From positions 1,550,001 to 1,614,000 of the forward strand of contig CP012811.1 in the NCBI GenBank assembly GCA_001936135.1: a stretch of DNA of 64,000 bases, written 5' to 3'. A program made the position numbers and the translations under genes. This DNA is from Saccharomycopsis fibuligera x Saccharomycopsis cf. fibuligera (lineage: Eukaryota; Ascomycota; Saccharomycetes; Ascoideales; Saccharomycopsidaceae). The notes below the pieces were generated by a model, which did no database searches, had not been told where the DNA came from, and was given only the letters and a program-made list of their open reading frames with translations. The stretch's first letter is position 1. Each line of letters begins with the position of its first letter. Below, piece by piece: positions 39,850-48,427 of the stretch.

Positions 39850-42591
39850 TCAATGCTTGGACCCTGCTGCCCTAACAAGCACCGCTGATCGTGCTGGAGG
39901 TAAAGCCAAATGCTGAAGCAACGGTTTTTCAAATCGATAAGGGATTCTATCCCCATTACCGCCAGCTTCTGCGCTTAATGTAAGCTCTTCTAAAAATGCT
40001 AAAAGGTCTTCTTCTTCACTTTTTAGCAATCGTTGTTGCTGTTGTTCTTCGGTGAGTTTATCCTCGGTGGTGGTATTGTCATTGTCGGTGTCAGTGCCAA
40101 CGGTACCGCCAAGGTTACCATCTCCATTTCCATTACTGTTATCATTACTATTGCTATTATCGTACTGACTATGACTATTAGGAGATTCGCTAGCAGTACT
40201 AAAACCCGGGCTTGCTTTTGAAAAAAGGTCGCCACCAAGAGCAGGACTTCTTGCTCCTTCACTTCTAGCAGTCCCTGGTTGGTAATTGAAATTTTTCAAT
40301 GTAGATGTAGATGCTGACGCAGACGCGGAATTAGAAACTGCGACAGATGCAGTTGCAGATCCTGGGGTTGATATTGACGTTGAAGTAGAGGCTAACCTTG
40401 TCGTTGCGTTTAATGCGTCACCGTAACTGTACCTTATTTGTGCTGCTGGGGTACTGTTTACATTATTATTTATTCTGTGGTTATTGTTAGTCTCCTTGCT
40501 GTTATCTGTATTGCTGCGAGTAGTGCCATCAGAAGAATTATTATCAGTTGCGTTTTCTGCGGCTGGAACAGTAACACCTGGCAGAAGTACAACATTATCT
40601 ATAGGCGATCCAGCTGCAGCTAAACTTGAGTGTGAATTTGAATGTGGAATAGATGAGCTGGCGCCAAACGACGAAGGAGAAGGCGATCTACCAGGAACAA
40701 TATTAGCTGAATTTGTTGCGCTAATGACGCTTGCTGGTGAAGGCAGCGCTGATGAAGCAGTGGTACCTGATGAAGATAATGATGGATGTGATAGTAAAGT
40801 GGTATTATTAGTGTTAGTATGAGTATCATCAATATTATTATTATTATCATTATTATTATTATTATTATTATTATTAGTGCTGTTGTTATTGCTGTTAGAA
40901 ACATTTTGGCTATGGGAAAAATCTTCCTGTTTGGAGTTATTACTGCTACTGCTTGCCGTTGTTTTGCTTGAATTATGTGACACTTGAGTGCCCGAATAAC
41001 CCAAGTTAGTTGATGTATAATCCAGGAGCTCCACTGATGGGGTATCAATATACGGTGGCAATGCTGTTGATGTTGAGGCAGATGGGAACTCCGGAGCTGC
41101 CGGCGACGATGGTGATTTTGCTCCGTTTGCCAAAGATAGCTGGGTTTTATTAGCTTTGACGAAATGACTAGCGCTAAGAAGTCCGCTTTCTGTTGAAGAT
41201 GGCTCAGCTAACGATAGCTGTGATGGATTTTTAAATTTGCTATTATTAGTATTGCGACTACTAGCCGTCAAAAAATCATTCTTTCTATCACTTCCGTTGC
41301 TGTCATCCCCTAAAAGAGCAATTTCGCTTGAGGTTTTGGTCAAATTATCCAAATCGTTATACAAGTTTTCCAATGTACTGGACTTGTCATTACTTTTTCT
41401 GCCCATGAGAGCAGCGGTGGTATTAGTGGTACTATTACTATCACTAGTAGTAGCAGAAGTAGTATTATTATCATCGTTACTAGTTCTTGATCTGAGAGTG
41501 TTAACCGTAGCATTGGAGGCCTTGTGAACAGTGCTTGGTTTAAATGGGGTTGAATGAGCAGTGCTGAAGCTGCTGGTGCTGATATTATTGTTAGCAAAAT
41601 GCCCACTAGCAGTAAAAGTGTTTGCAGTATCATCAAATTCGTCAAACATTTGACGTTTCGTATGAGGATTGCTAAAAATGTTGGGCACCACGATGCCTAC
41701 CGCATAGACCAAAATTGTAAACACCGTTTTCACTAGTGCGCTTTTAGGAACTTTCCCATCTCCTAAATCTAAACCAATATAAGCATCATCAAGTATTGAA
41801 TTCTTAAAAACGGTAGCAAGGTACTCGATATCATCGTTGATGTGGCTAGAATGAATAACGACTTGATGGAAAACATTCAAGATAAATATCAACAAGTGCT
41901 GGTGTCGCACTGAAATTTCTTGAAGTTTGAGGTTGAATGAATATAGGACGAGCTCCACAATCTGGTGGTACTTGGGGCCAAACTGGTTTTCGAGTTTCAA
42001 CTTGCTGAATGAAGATGTGGTAAACGGAATATTACTAGTCAATTTTGAATCATCCTTCAAAAGATTTCCATCGTCGCTATCGTTATCAATGTACTCTGAC
42101 GTGAAGTCAAAGAACGGGTCTTTGCTGTCTTCAGTTATCCCCAACTCTTGCAAATCTGCAAACATCCCCACTAACTCTGGATTTGTCGCTAGCAAATCGC
42201 ACAACTGACCAGTGATTTTGGCATTCACCAAGGGCTGGATAAGCTCGAATAGTTTCTGGGTGAATACAGTACAGAAATCAGCAGTTTCAAAGCTGCCCTC
42301 ATTATCATTACCGCCAACATCAACATGTTTGCCATAGTCTGGCGGTTGTTCAAAACGCCTTAGAAGATCAGCAATCTTTGCTGGGCTGCCCCTCTGGCGA
42401 AACAACAGGATTTTGTTTTTGATATTAGAAGCTGTTGGTACTGGTGCTGAAGGAGCTGCTGCTGCCCTGGCTATGACGATGCCGGGCTTGTAGATCAGCA
42501 CCGGGAGCAGCAAGATGATCTGCTGGGTAGTGTTTGCAGGGTATGCAACCGTTAGAGATATTCGCACATTAGGGCCTTTATATGCCTCCAT
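39850..42591 (-). CDS. RhoGAP-domain protein, Sac7/Bag7/Ecm25-like, diverged
   Basis: A 913-residue protein, ATG at 42591. The N-terminal 300 residues contain a diverged RhoGAP domain. GSPAKIADLLRRFEQPPDYG lines up with the Sac7/Bag7 pattern GS-x-KRI-x-x-L...F-x-x-PP-x-YGK. The preceding ILLFRQRGS keeps the Phe-Arg of the arginine-finger loop (usually GIFRLSG). The later helices (ISVRHQHLLIFILNVFHQVV...EYLATVFKNSIL) match the C-terminal half of the fold. A 50-residue Asp/Phe-rich insert splits the domain. The remaining 600 residues are Ser/Asn/Thr-rich disorder with an Asn run. The family acts on Rho1/Cdc42-type GTPases in wall and polarity control. With the loop flanks changed, GAP activity is uncertain, as for Ecm25. 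Confidence 0.7.
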   Translation of the reverse strand: MEAYKGPNVRISLTVAYPANTTQQIILLLPVLIYKPGIVIARAAAAPSAPVPTASNIKNKILLFRQRGSPAKIADLLRRFEQPPDYGKHVDVGGNDNEGSFETADFCTVFTQKLFELIQPLVNAKITGQLCDLLATNPELVGMFADLQELGITEDSKDPFFDFTSEYIDNDSDDGNLLKDDSKLTSNIPFTTSSFSKLKLENQFGPKYHQIVELVLYSFNLKLQEISVRHQHLLIFILNVFHQVVIHSSHINDDIEYLATVFKNSILDDAYIGLDLGDGKVPKSALVKTVFTILVYAVGIVVPNIFSNPHTKRQMFDEFDDTANTFTASGHFANNNISTSSFSTAHSTPFKPSTVHKASNATVNTLRSRTSNDDNNTTSATTSDSNSTTNTTAALMGRKSNDKSSTLENLYNDLDNLTKTSSEIALLGDDSNGSDRKNDFLTASSRNTNNSKFKNPSQLSLAEPSSTESGLLSASHFVKANKTQLSLANGAKSPSSPAAPEFPSASTSTALPPYIDTPSVELLDYTSTNLGYSGTQVSHNSSKTTASSSSNNSKQEDFSHSQNVSNSNNNSTNNNNNNNNNDNNNNIDDTHTNTNNTTLLSHPSLSSSGTTASSALPSPASVISATNSANIVPGRSPSPSSFGASSSIPHSNSHSSLAAAGSPIDNVVLLPGVTVPAAENATDNNSSDGTTRSNTDNSKETNNNHRINNNVNSTPAAQIRYSYGDALNATTRLASTSTSISTPGSATASVAVSNSASASASTSTLKNFNYQPGTARSEGARSPALGGDLFSKASPGFSTASESPNSHSQYDNSNSNDNSNGNGDGNLGGTVGTDTDNDNTTTEDKLTEEQQQQRLLKSEEEDLLAFLEELTLSAEAGGNGDRIPYRFEKPLLQHLALPPARSAVLVRAAGSKH

Positions 42592-42594
42592 TTG

Positions 42595-42628
<34 letters not shown>

Positions 42629-43199
42629 CACTATATCTAGCACTATCCTGTCCTTGCTCTACCGTACGCTGGCGCTTATATTATTATAACTGCAATGAGT
42701 GTATGAACGGTTTTTTCCTTCTTTATAAATTGAAAACGAGTGAATAGACTGCTGGTGAGGCAAGTAGCAGTGGCGGGATGCTCTTGGAAGAGTAGTTAAA
42801 ATGAGAGTATATTATCTGATGGCTACTGTAGTACAAGCGTCATGAGAGTAGAAGCCACCGTACAGCGCTTGAGTCCTGTGTCTTTTGTCTCAGCTAAGTG
42901 CTTTCTACATTCATACCCACCACCACCACCACCACCACCGCTTGTGTGCTGCGCTAGTACTCGATTACCTGTGATTTTGAATCTCGCTGTCTAAGCGTCG
43001 CCAGGGCTTCAGAACCAGATCCTGAGCTGGCAACCGGTACTAAACAGTCGTTCGTTAATTTCAGTAATTCTACAGAAGCACTACTCAAAGCAAAAAGACA
43101 TTCCTATAATTAAACAAAATACATATCAGAACCTAATGTACAAAAAGCAAGCAGAAAAATGTATCCAACTGTATCGAAGGCAAGCCAGTAAAATATACA
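42592..43199. other. Spacer with (GT)15 and (CCA)n repeats
   Basis: 608 bases. (GT)15 lies at 42597-42626, 5 bp from the RhoGAP-protein ATG. A CAC/CCA trinucleotide run lies at about 42917-42940. The rest is that gene's promoter and the 3' end of the RCR-like gene. Confidence 0.6.
42597..42626 (+). repeat. (GT)15 dinucleotide repeat in the leader of the RhoGAP gene
   Basis: Fifteen uninterrupted GT units (AC on the coding strand) lying 5-35 bp upstream of the start codon, inside the presumed 5' leader. Confidence 0.95.
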
Positions 43200-43650
43200 C
43201 TATGCCTTGTGGTAGGCTGGCGGGTATGGCTGGTTGGCATTGCCATAGTTCTGTGGCGGTGCTTCTGGCGGGTACTGCTGGGTGTTCTGTGGGTTACCCT
43301 GGTAGTACTCTGGCTGGCCTGGCGGGTACCATGGCTGCTGAGTGGTCTGCTGCTGCTGCTTAGCGCCTCTGTTGCCTCTTCTTCTTCTAAAGCAGAGTCT
43401 GAAGAGACAGAAGAAAGCAAGCACAAAGAGCAAAAACACCACAATGCCCACAACAATACCAGCAATTCCGCCGCCAGCAATGCCTCGGCATCGATAAGAT
43501 GTCTAGTATGAGAACTGAAGTTAGTATGGGTGTTTTTTTTTCTGATAACTGTCAAACTGCAAAGTAAGCGCCCACTGTGAACAGTAAGGGTCCTCCTGGA
43601 CAAATACATACGCCTCCGTAGCCGTTTGAGTAGTAGCCGCAGCGTCTCAT
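43200..43650 (-). CDS. RCR-family single-pass membrane protein with PPxY tail (spliced)
   Basis: Two exons, 43612-43650 and 43200-43502, giving 113 residues. Exon 1 encodes MRRCGYYSNGYGG and ends at GTATGT. The acceptor is ATACTAG, after a perfect TACTAAC (43520-43526). The nearer TTCAG acceptor would give an immediate stop. The protein has a short Cys/Gly N-terminus (TSYRCRGIAGGGIAG) and one TM helix (IVVGIVVFLLFVLAFFCLF). A basic stop-transfer LCFRRRRGNRG and a Gln/Pro/Tyr tail ending QPYPPAYHKA follow. The PPAY motif is a docking site for the ubiquitin ligase Rsp5. This fits the RCR family (chitin-synthesis and Congo-red-resistance regulators, endosomal sorting adaptors). The sub-family cannot be fixed. 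Confidence 0.82.
43503..43611 (-). other. Intron of the RCR-like gene
   Basis: 109 nt on the minus strand: GTATGT donor, TACTAAC branch at 43520-43526, TAG acceptor. Phase 0. Confidence 0.88.
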
Positions 43651-44001
43651 TATGATGGATCTAAGTAGTGGTGGTGGGTATCAAAAAACAACAACAGCAA
43701 CAAATCCCCAATGAAATTTCAGAGCAGACTTAGATGGAGATAATTGTTGTCACAACAGTGCAAAGTGGAAAGAAAAAGAGAAAACAGGACTGAAATGCGT
43801 GAAGGAGTCCTCGGGGCCCTGGATTTCTTATATACCCTGGGCATCAACCGCCAAAGCAACCGCGCCAGCCCCGCGGGTCCTACAAAGCAACGCTTGCTAA
43901 GCCTGAAATTCGCTATTTCATCACTTTAAAAGATCACAACTGAAAACAACATCCAAAGTTTATATGAGCTACTCCGTTACTTTGGCGTACAGCAATTTAC
44001 A

Positions 44002-44034
<33 letters not shown>

Positions 44035-44043
44035 GCTCAGTGA
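43651..44043. other. Spacer with A29 tract
   Basis: Promoter of the RCR-like gene and 3' end of the oxygenase gene. An A29 run (44004-44032) lies 11 bp beyond the oxygenase stop. No gene was seen. Confidence 0.6.
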
Positions 44044-45306
44044 TCATTCCCAGCCGTACGCTCTGGCGAGCCGTTGGTCAAGATGCTCCTTCGCTGTTAT
44101 TGGCTTACTGTTTGTTGTAGTAATGTTAGCATGCTGGGATTTCGCGTGCTCCTCCACAATTGCACTAGGAATTGGCTCCAAAAGGGTCTCTTCCTCAGGA
44201 TGTGCAAAGAACACAATCGAGTACCGATCTTGTCCTTGGCCAGTACTGCCATTGCCAACTTGTTTCTCGTCGCTGATTTCTCCATTTTGCGTTGTCAACC
44301 TGTCAAATTTCACTCGGTGCATTGTCAGCTTTAACAATCCAGCGCTCCAATACGACAACTGATCCCCTATATTTACAACTATTGGCGGCCCTTCAACATC
44401 CTTTTCCTTTTTCGCTTCATCTGAATTCTCACATTTTATTTCACCTGCCCCGCCTTTAACAAATGGTACTTTCTCCCATTGGTTCGAGACCGGTGAGTGT
44501 ATCTCCAACCCTTGCTGTCCTTCCAACTGAAACAATAGAGTAATTGCTCCGTAGTCTGTGTGTGCCCCGGCCCTTACTTCCTCAGCGGGCGACATTGCGG
44601 ATAATGGTGGATACCTCAAGAATCGTAACGCCGAGCCGCTCTTTTTTTCTGGCCTTGAGCGATATCTAAACCACTGGCTGCCGTCCAAATAACTTTGATT
44701 ACCAAGGTTATCTTTACTTGGCAACCTATCTGACACGTTCTCATAGGGAGATGAATCTTTTCCAAGTACATCAACGATCTGCAATCCGATAGCGAGCAAC
44801 TCAAGTACCTGTTGTGATACCTCGTACAATTTTTTGATATTTTTTCTTAATACACGTAGGTTCTCGGTGCTCTTTCCACCACCAACATCAACACTATAAT
44901 CGCCGTTGCCAAACACCAATTCTGGTAATTTTTGGGCAGGCATGCCGGTTGTGAAATTGAGTTTGCCAAAGTTAAACGCCTCCTTTGGGTCCCCTTTTAA
45001 CTCTTGCTTTTGGTTTTCACTGTCCATTTGCTTGCCGCTTGTCTTTCTCTCGTCGAGCACCTCCGAGTGAAAATCAGAATACCCAACATTCTCTTCTTTC
45101 CCAGTCAACTTCAACTTGGCTTTCTCGTGTGACGGCATAGCAAAACATTGCTTCGCTAACTTGAATAGTTCGTCTATTTCTGTCTGAGAATAACCATGAC
45201 CTTCGATGAAAAGGAAACCTTGAGAAGTGGCGGCATCAAGAAGTTCTTTGCCTGCCTGATGACGATTAGGGTTGGAAATATTGACAATTTTGAGGGGGTT
45301 GCTCAT
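44044..45306 (-). CDS. 2-oxoglutarate/Fe(II)-dependent oxygenase, isopenicillin-N-synthase-like
   Basis: A 420-residue protein with the DIOX_N plus 2OG-FeII fold. The N-terminus (LLDAATSQGFLFIEGHGYSQ) is the usual 'F-x-x-x-x-H-G' segment. Iron ligands are H and D in RAGAHTDYGAITLLFQ (about 247-249) and H in TMHRVKFD (about 327). The 2OG-binding R-x-S is in DRYSIVFFAHP (about 360). FNFGKLNF and VVNIGDQLSYWSAG are also typical. Two Lys/Glu/Ser inserts (about 90-110 and 290-310) lengthen it. Fungal relatives often have unknown substrates, so none is proposed. It is transcribed divergently from UBA2, with 695 bp between the starts. Confidence 0.9.
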   Translation of the reverse strand: MSNPLKIVNISNPNRHQAGKELLDAATSQGFLFIEGHGYSQTEIDELFKLAKQCFAMPSHEKAKLKLTGKEENVGYSDFHSEVLDERKTSGKQMDSENQKQELKGDPKEAFNFGKLNFTTGMPAQKLPELVFGNGDYSVDVGGGKSTENLRVLRKNIKKLYEVSQQVLELLAIGLQIVDVLGKDSSPYENVSDRLPSKDNLGNQSYLDGSQWFRYRSRPEKKSGSALRFLRYPPLSAMSPAEEVRAGAHTDYGAITLLFQLEGQQGLEIHSPVSNQWEKVPFVKGGAGEIKCENSDEAKKEKDVEGPPIVVNIGDQLSYWSAGLLKLTMHRVKFDRLTTQNGEISDEKQVGNGSTGQGQDRYSIVFFAHPEEETLLEPIPSAIVEEHAKSQHANITTTNSKPITAKEHLDQRLARAYGWE

Positions 45307-46001
45307 ACTTTAGCACTATATCACTTTGTCTATTTTCAATTTTTATTCTAGCTTTGCTTCTGGTCTGCGTAGGCTACTTTAGTCAAAAAGGTAGTGTATT
45401 GTCCTTGATACACAAGCTTTGATGGGCCGCGCTATCAATGCAAAAGTCATATAAGTGATAAGGAGTAGTGTTCCCTGTGTTTAACTACTTTTAATTTTTT
45501 TTTTTTTTTTTTAGAAAACCGAATTGCTTGGTTGCACACTTTAGCTTAATCTTTGTAGTATACTGTGTTCTGTGATTATATGCTTGTCTAGCAGTCTTTT
45601 GTTATCTAAAGTTGATCCAGAGTGTGTCTTCCGGGATATTGACCAATATGACACAATTTTCGAATTCTTTCAATTCTTTTGCAGCTCAAGTACCCTTCAA
45701 AACTTTGCAAAAGCCAAAACGTCGATCAGTTATCTCTGGTACTACCCATATATACACCTCCAAGTTGATCACTATCATTACTTCCCAATGGCCCGCTTGT
45801 CTGTCCAAATGGCTGTTATCAGTGCGATTGATTACGTCGCCAACGCACGTAACCATCTCTTCTGGTGCCAGCAGACGCCAAACAATCGTCAATAAAAAAA
45901 ATAAAAAAAAAAAGCATCGCGAAAACTCAAGGTAATATGTCACTTTCTGAAGTGGAGATCATAGCTTAAACCAGAACAAGTCAACAGGACATCACCTCGC
46001 T
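45307..46001. other. Divergent oxygenase-UBA2 promoter
   Basis: 695 bases with a T-run near 45496. An ATG at 45648 opens a 96-codon frame ending at 45935 in an A/K-rich stretch; another frame overlaps it. Neither looks conserved and both would occupy the UBA2 promoter, so I leave them unannotated. Confidence 0.5.
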
Positions 46002-47969
46002 ATGGCAAAAGACGAATACCTTAGAAATATACTCGGCAACAGCGTCTTTGACGAGATCCGTCAGACCAAAGTGCTCCTCGTTGGCGCTGGCGGCATTGGC
46101 TGCGAATTGCTCAAAAATTTAGTACTTATGGGCTATGGCGAAATCCACATTGTTGATCTCGACACCATTGACCTTAGTAACTTAAATCGTCAATTCCTTT
46201 TCCGTCATAAGGATATAAAGAAGCCAAAAGCTACTACTGCTGTCAATGCAGTACAACAATTCAATTTCCACAACTCAAAGCTTGTGGCATATATGGCTAA
46301 TATCATGGACACTACCCAATTCCCATTACTGTGGTTTGACCAGTTCAAGTTTATTTTTAATGCATTAGATAACATCCAAGCACGCTCTTATGTTAACAAG
46401 ATGTGCCTTTTTTTGAAAAAACCATCAATTGAAAGCGGTACCACTGGTTTCAATGGTCAAGTTACCCCAATCTTTCCATATGATACTGAATGTTACGAAT
46501 GTACAGTTAAAGAAACCCCCAAGACGTACCCTGTATGCACTATTAGATCAACCCCATCGCAGCCGGTACATTGTGTCACTTGGGCAAAAAATTACTTGTT
46601 TGGTCAATTGTTTGGCGAGGAAGAAGAAGAAAATCCTCAAAATTTGGACAATTTGGGTACGGATAACCAAGATGAAATTAAAAATTTGATCAAAGAGCAT
46701 AATGAGTTACAAGAACTCAAGACCAGTGTTGCTGATGATGACTTCTTTGAGAAAATTATTGAGAAAATTTTCATTAAAGATGTTGAAAAATTGCTCAGTA
46801 TTGAAGATTTATGGAAATCAAGAAAAAGACCGATACCATTACAATGGAATGATAAACTTAAAGATACAGTACTTGATGGTGTGACCATTACTGATGAGTC
46901 TGTCAAAAAGGGTCAAGAAGTCTGGCCAATTGAAAATTACGTTTACTTGCTCATCAAGAGTATCAAATCTTTGCAAAAGCGAATCAAGGACTCTCCAGAG
47001 GACCCGTACTTGGACTTTGATAAAGATGACGAAGACACTTTAGATTTTGTGGTGGCTGCTTCAAACATTCGTTCTCATATGTTCCATATCCCACTCAAAT
47101 CCAAATTTGATATCAAACAAATTGCAGGCAACATTATCCCTGCCATTGCTACCACTAACTCCATCATTAGCGGTTACTCCGCATTACAATCAATCTTTAT
47201 GTTCAAGCCACAGCCACGCCAAGAATCAAGCATGGTTTATACTTTCCAAGATACTACTAGACTCATGTCTGCATCCACATTATACGAAGCTAATTCAAAA
47301 TGCAAGTCGTGTTCAATTCCTCGCGCCATTATCAAGTTAAACTTGCAAAACGACAAGGTCACGTTGGGCAAACTTGTGGAAACACTAGTCAAGAAATTAC
47401 ATTATGATCATGAAGACATCTCAGTGATTTTAGGACATGACAAATTACTCTATGATCCAGATTTCGATGATAATAAACCAGTACCAATAAACAAATTGGG
47501 GTTTGCTGCCGGGCTAACATTTTTGGTGAATGATGAAAATGACGAAAAGAAATCGATTGAAATTTATGTGGAGGAAATAAGCGAGGGAGAGATTGAGTTT
47601 GATGAAGTGGAATTGCCAGATCAACCACCAAAGGAACAACAAGGGGAGTCCCCAGAACAAGAAACGGCTAATGGCGATGTTGCAACTACTGCGGCAGAGC
47701 TTGGTAATGCTCCAGGAGACGAACCAATTCTCCTTGCTGATGACGAAGATGATTCCAATGCCGCTATTGAAATTGTCGATGCAGAAGAATTCAACAAGAA
47801 GGCCAGTAAGAAGCACAAGCTTGATGACGAGATTGCTGCCACGACAGCTGCTAATGGAGGAGCAAGTGAAGAAGGGCCAGCTAAGAAGCAGCAAAAGACT
47901 GTGGTTGACGAGAAGGAGAAGCAGGGAAAAAAGGAAGACGAGGGGGATGAGATTTATGTTATTGACTAA
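46002..47969 (+). CDS. UBA2: SUMO-activating enzyme catalytic subunit Uba2
   Basis: A 655-residue E1 subunit that, with Aos1, adenylates SUMO and carries it as a thioester before passing it to Ubc9 in the nucleus. The nucleotide-binding motif LLVGAGGIGCELLKN is at about 25-40, with VDLDTIDLSNLNRQFLFR after it. The catalytic Cys is C179 in TYPVCTIRSTP. The zinc site uses CYEC and CKSC (around residues 166-169 and 433-436). The ubiquitin-fold domain follows near 450-550. The tail is acidic with a Lys cluster (KKASKKHKLDD) and a final EIYVID. Length matches the family (636 in S. cerevisiae). Confidence 0.96.
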   Translation: MAKDEYLRNILGNSVFDEIRQTKVLLVGAGGIGCELLKNLVLMGYGEIHIVDLDTIDLSNLNRQFLFRHKDIKKPKATTAVNAVQQFNFHNSKLVAYMANIMDTTQFPLLWFDQFKFIFNALDNIQARSYVNKMCLFLKKPSIESGTTGFNGQVTPIFPYDTECYECTVKETPKTYPVCTIRSTPSQPVHCVTWAKNYLFGQLFGEEEEENPQNLDNLGTDNQDEIKNLIKEHNELQELKTSVADDDFFEKIIEKIFIKDVEKLLSIEDLWKSRKRPIPLQWNDKLKDTVLDGVTITDESVKKGQEVWPIENYVYLLIKSIKSLQKRIKDSPEDPYLDFDKDDEDTLDFVVAASNIRSHMFHIPLKSKFDIKQIAGNIIPAIATTNSIISGYSALQSIFMFKPQPRQESSMVYTFQDTTRLMSASTLYEANSKCKSCSIPRAIIKLNLQNDKVTLGKLVETLVKKLHYDHEDISVILGHDKLLYDPDFDDNKPVPINKLGFAAGLTFLVNDENDEKKSIEIYVEEISEGEIEFDEVELPDQPPKEQQGESPEQETANGDVATTAAELGNAPGDEPILLADDEDDSNAAIEIVDAEEFNKKASKKHKLDDEIAATTAANGGASEEGPAKKQQKTVVDEKEKQGKKEDEGDEIYVID

Positions 47970-48427
47970 AACTGCTGCAGTAAGTGAGCAATTTCTGAGA
48001 TATGTTTAATTTTCTATCTTTGTATTTTAAAAAATGAATTCTTTTGTACAATATATCTATAACTTTTACACTTTTAAAGATATAAGAATCTACTGCAGTA
48101 AACTAATAAAAGTAGAAAATGTTTATTGACACTGGCTATATCAACATAATGCAAAACAATACCACAAATAAACCAATAGTGATGGGGGTGATTAACTCGG
48201 GAATAAAAAAGAGTAAGGGGTAAGAAAAGGTGACCGACAGTACGACAGCGACCACTCACCCGTTTTGGAATTTACGAGAATCCGAGGCTACATTTTCAAA
48301 TATATTGAAGCACTGTCTAACACAATAATGAAAAAAACTAACAACCTTTTTTTTTAGTTATTTAAAATACACTATACAAGAACCACCATCTCACTTCTGC
48401 CACTTTTTTTCTTTTTTCTATCATCTC
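47970..48427. other. Convergent spacer
   Basis: 458 AT-rich bases between the UBA2 and exomer-adaptor stop codons. No gene was seen. Confidence 0.6.

Noticed and set aside
45648-45935. 96-codon ATG ORF before UBA2
   Set aside because: Composition looks random, it ends in an A-rich Lys stretch, another frame overlaps it, and it would sit on the UBA2 promoter.
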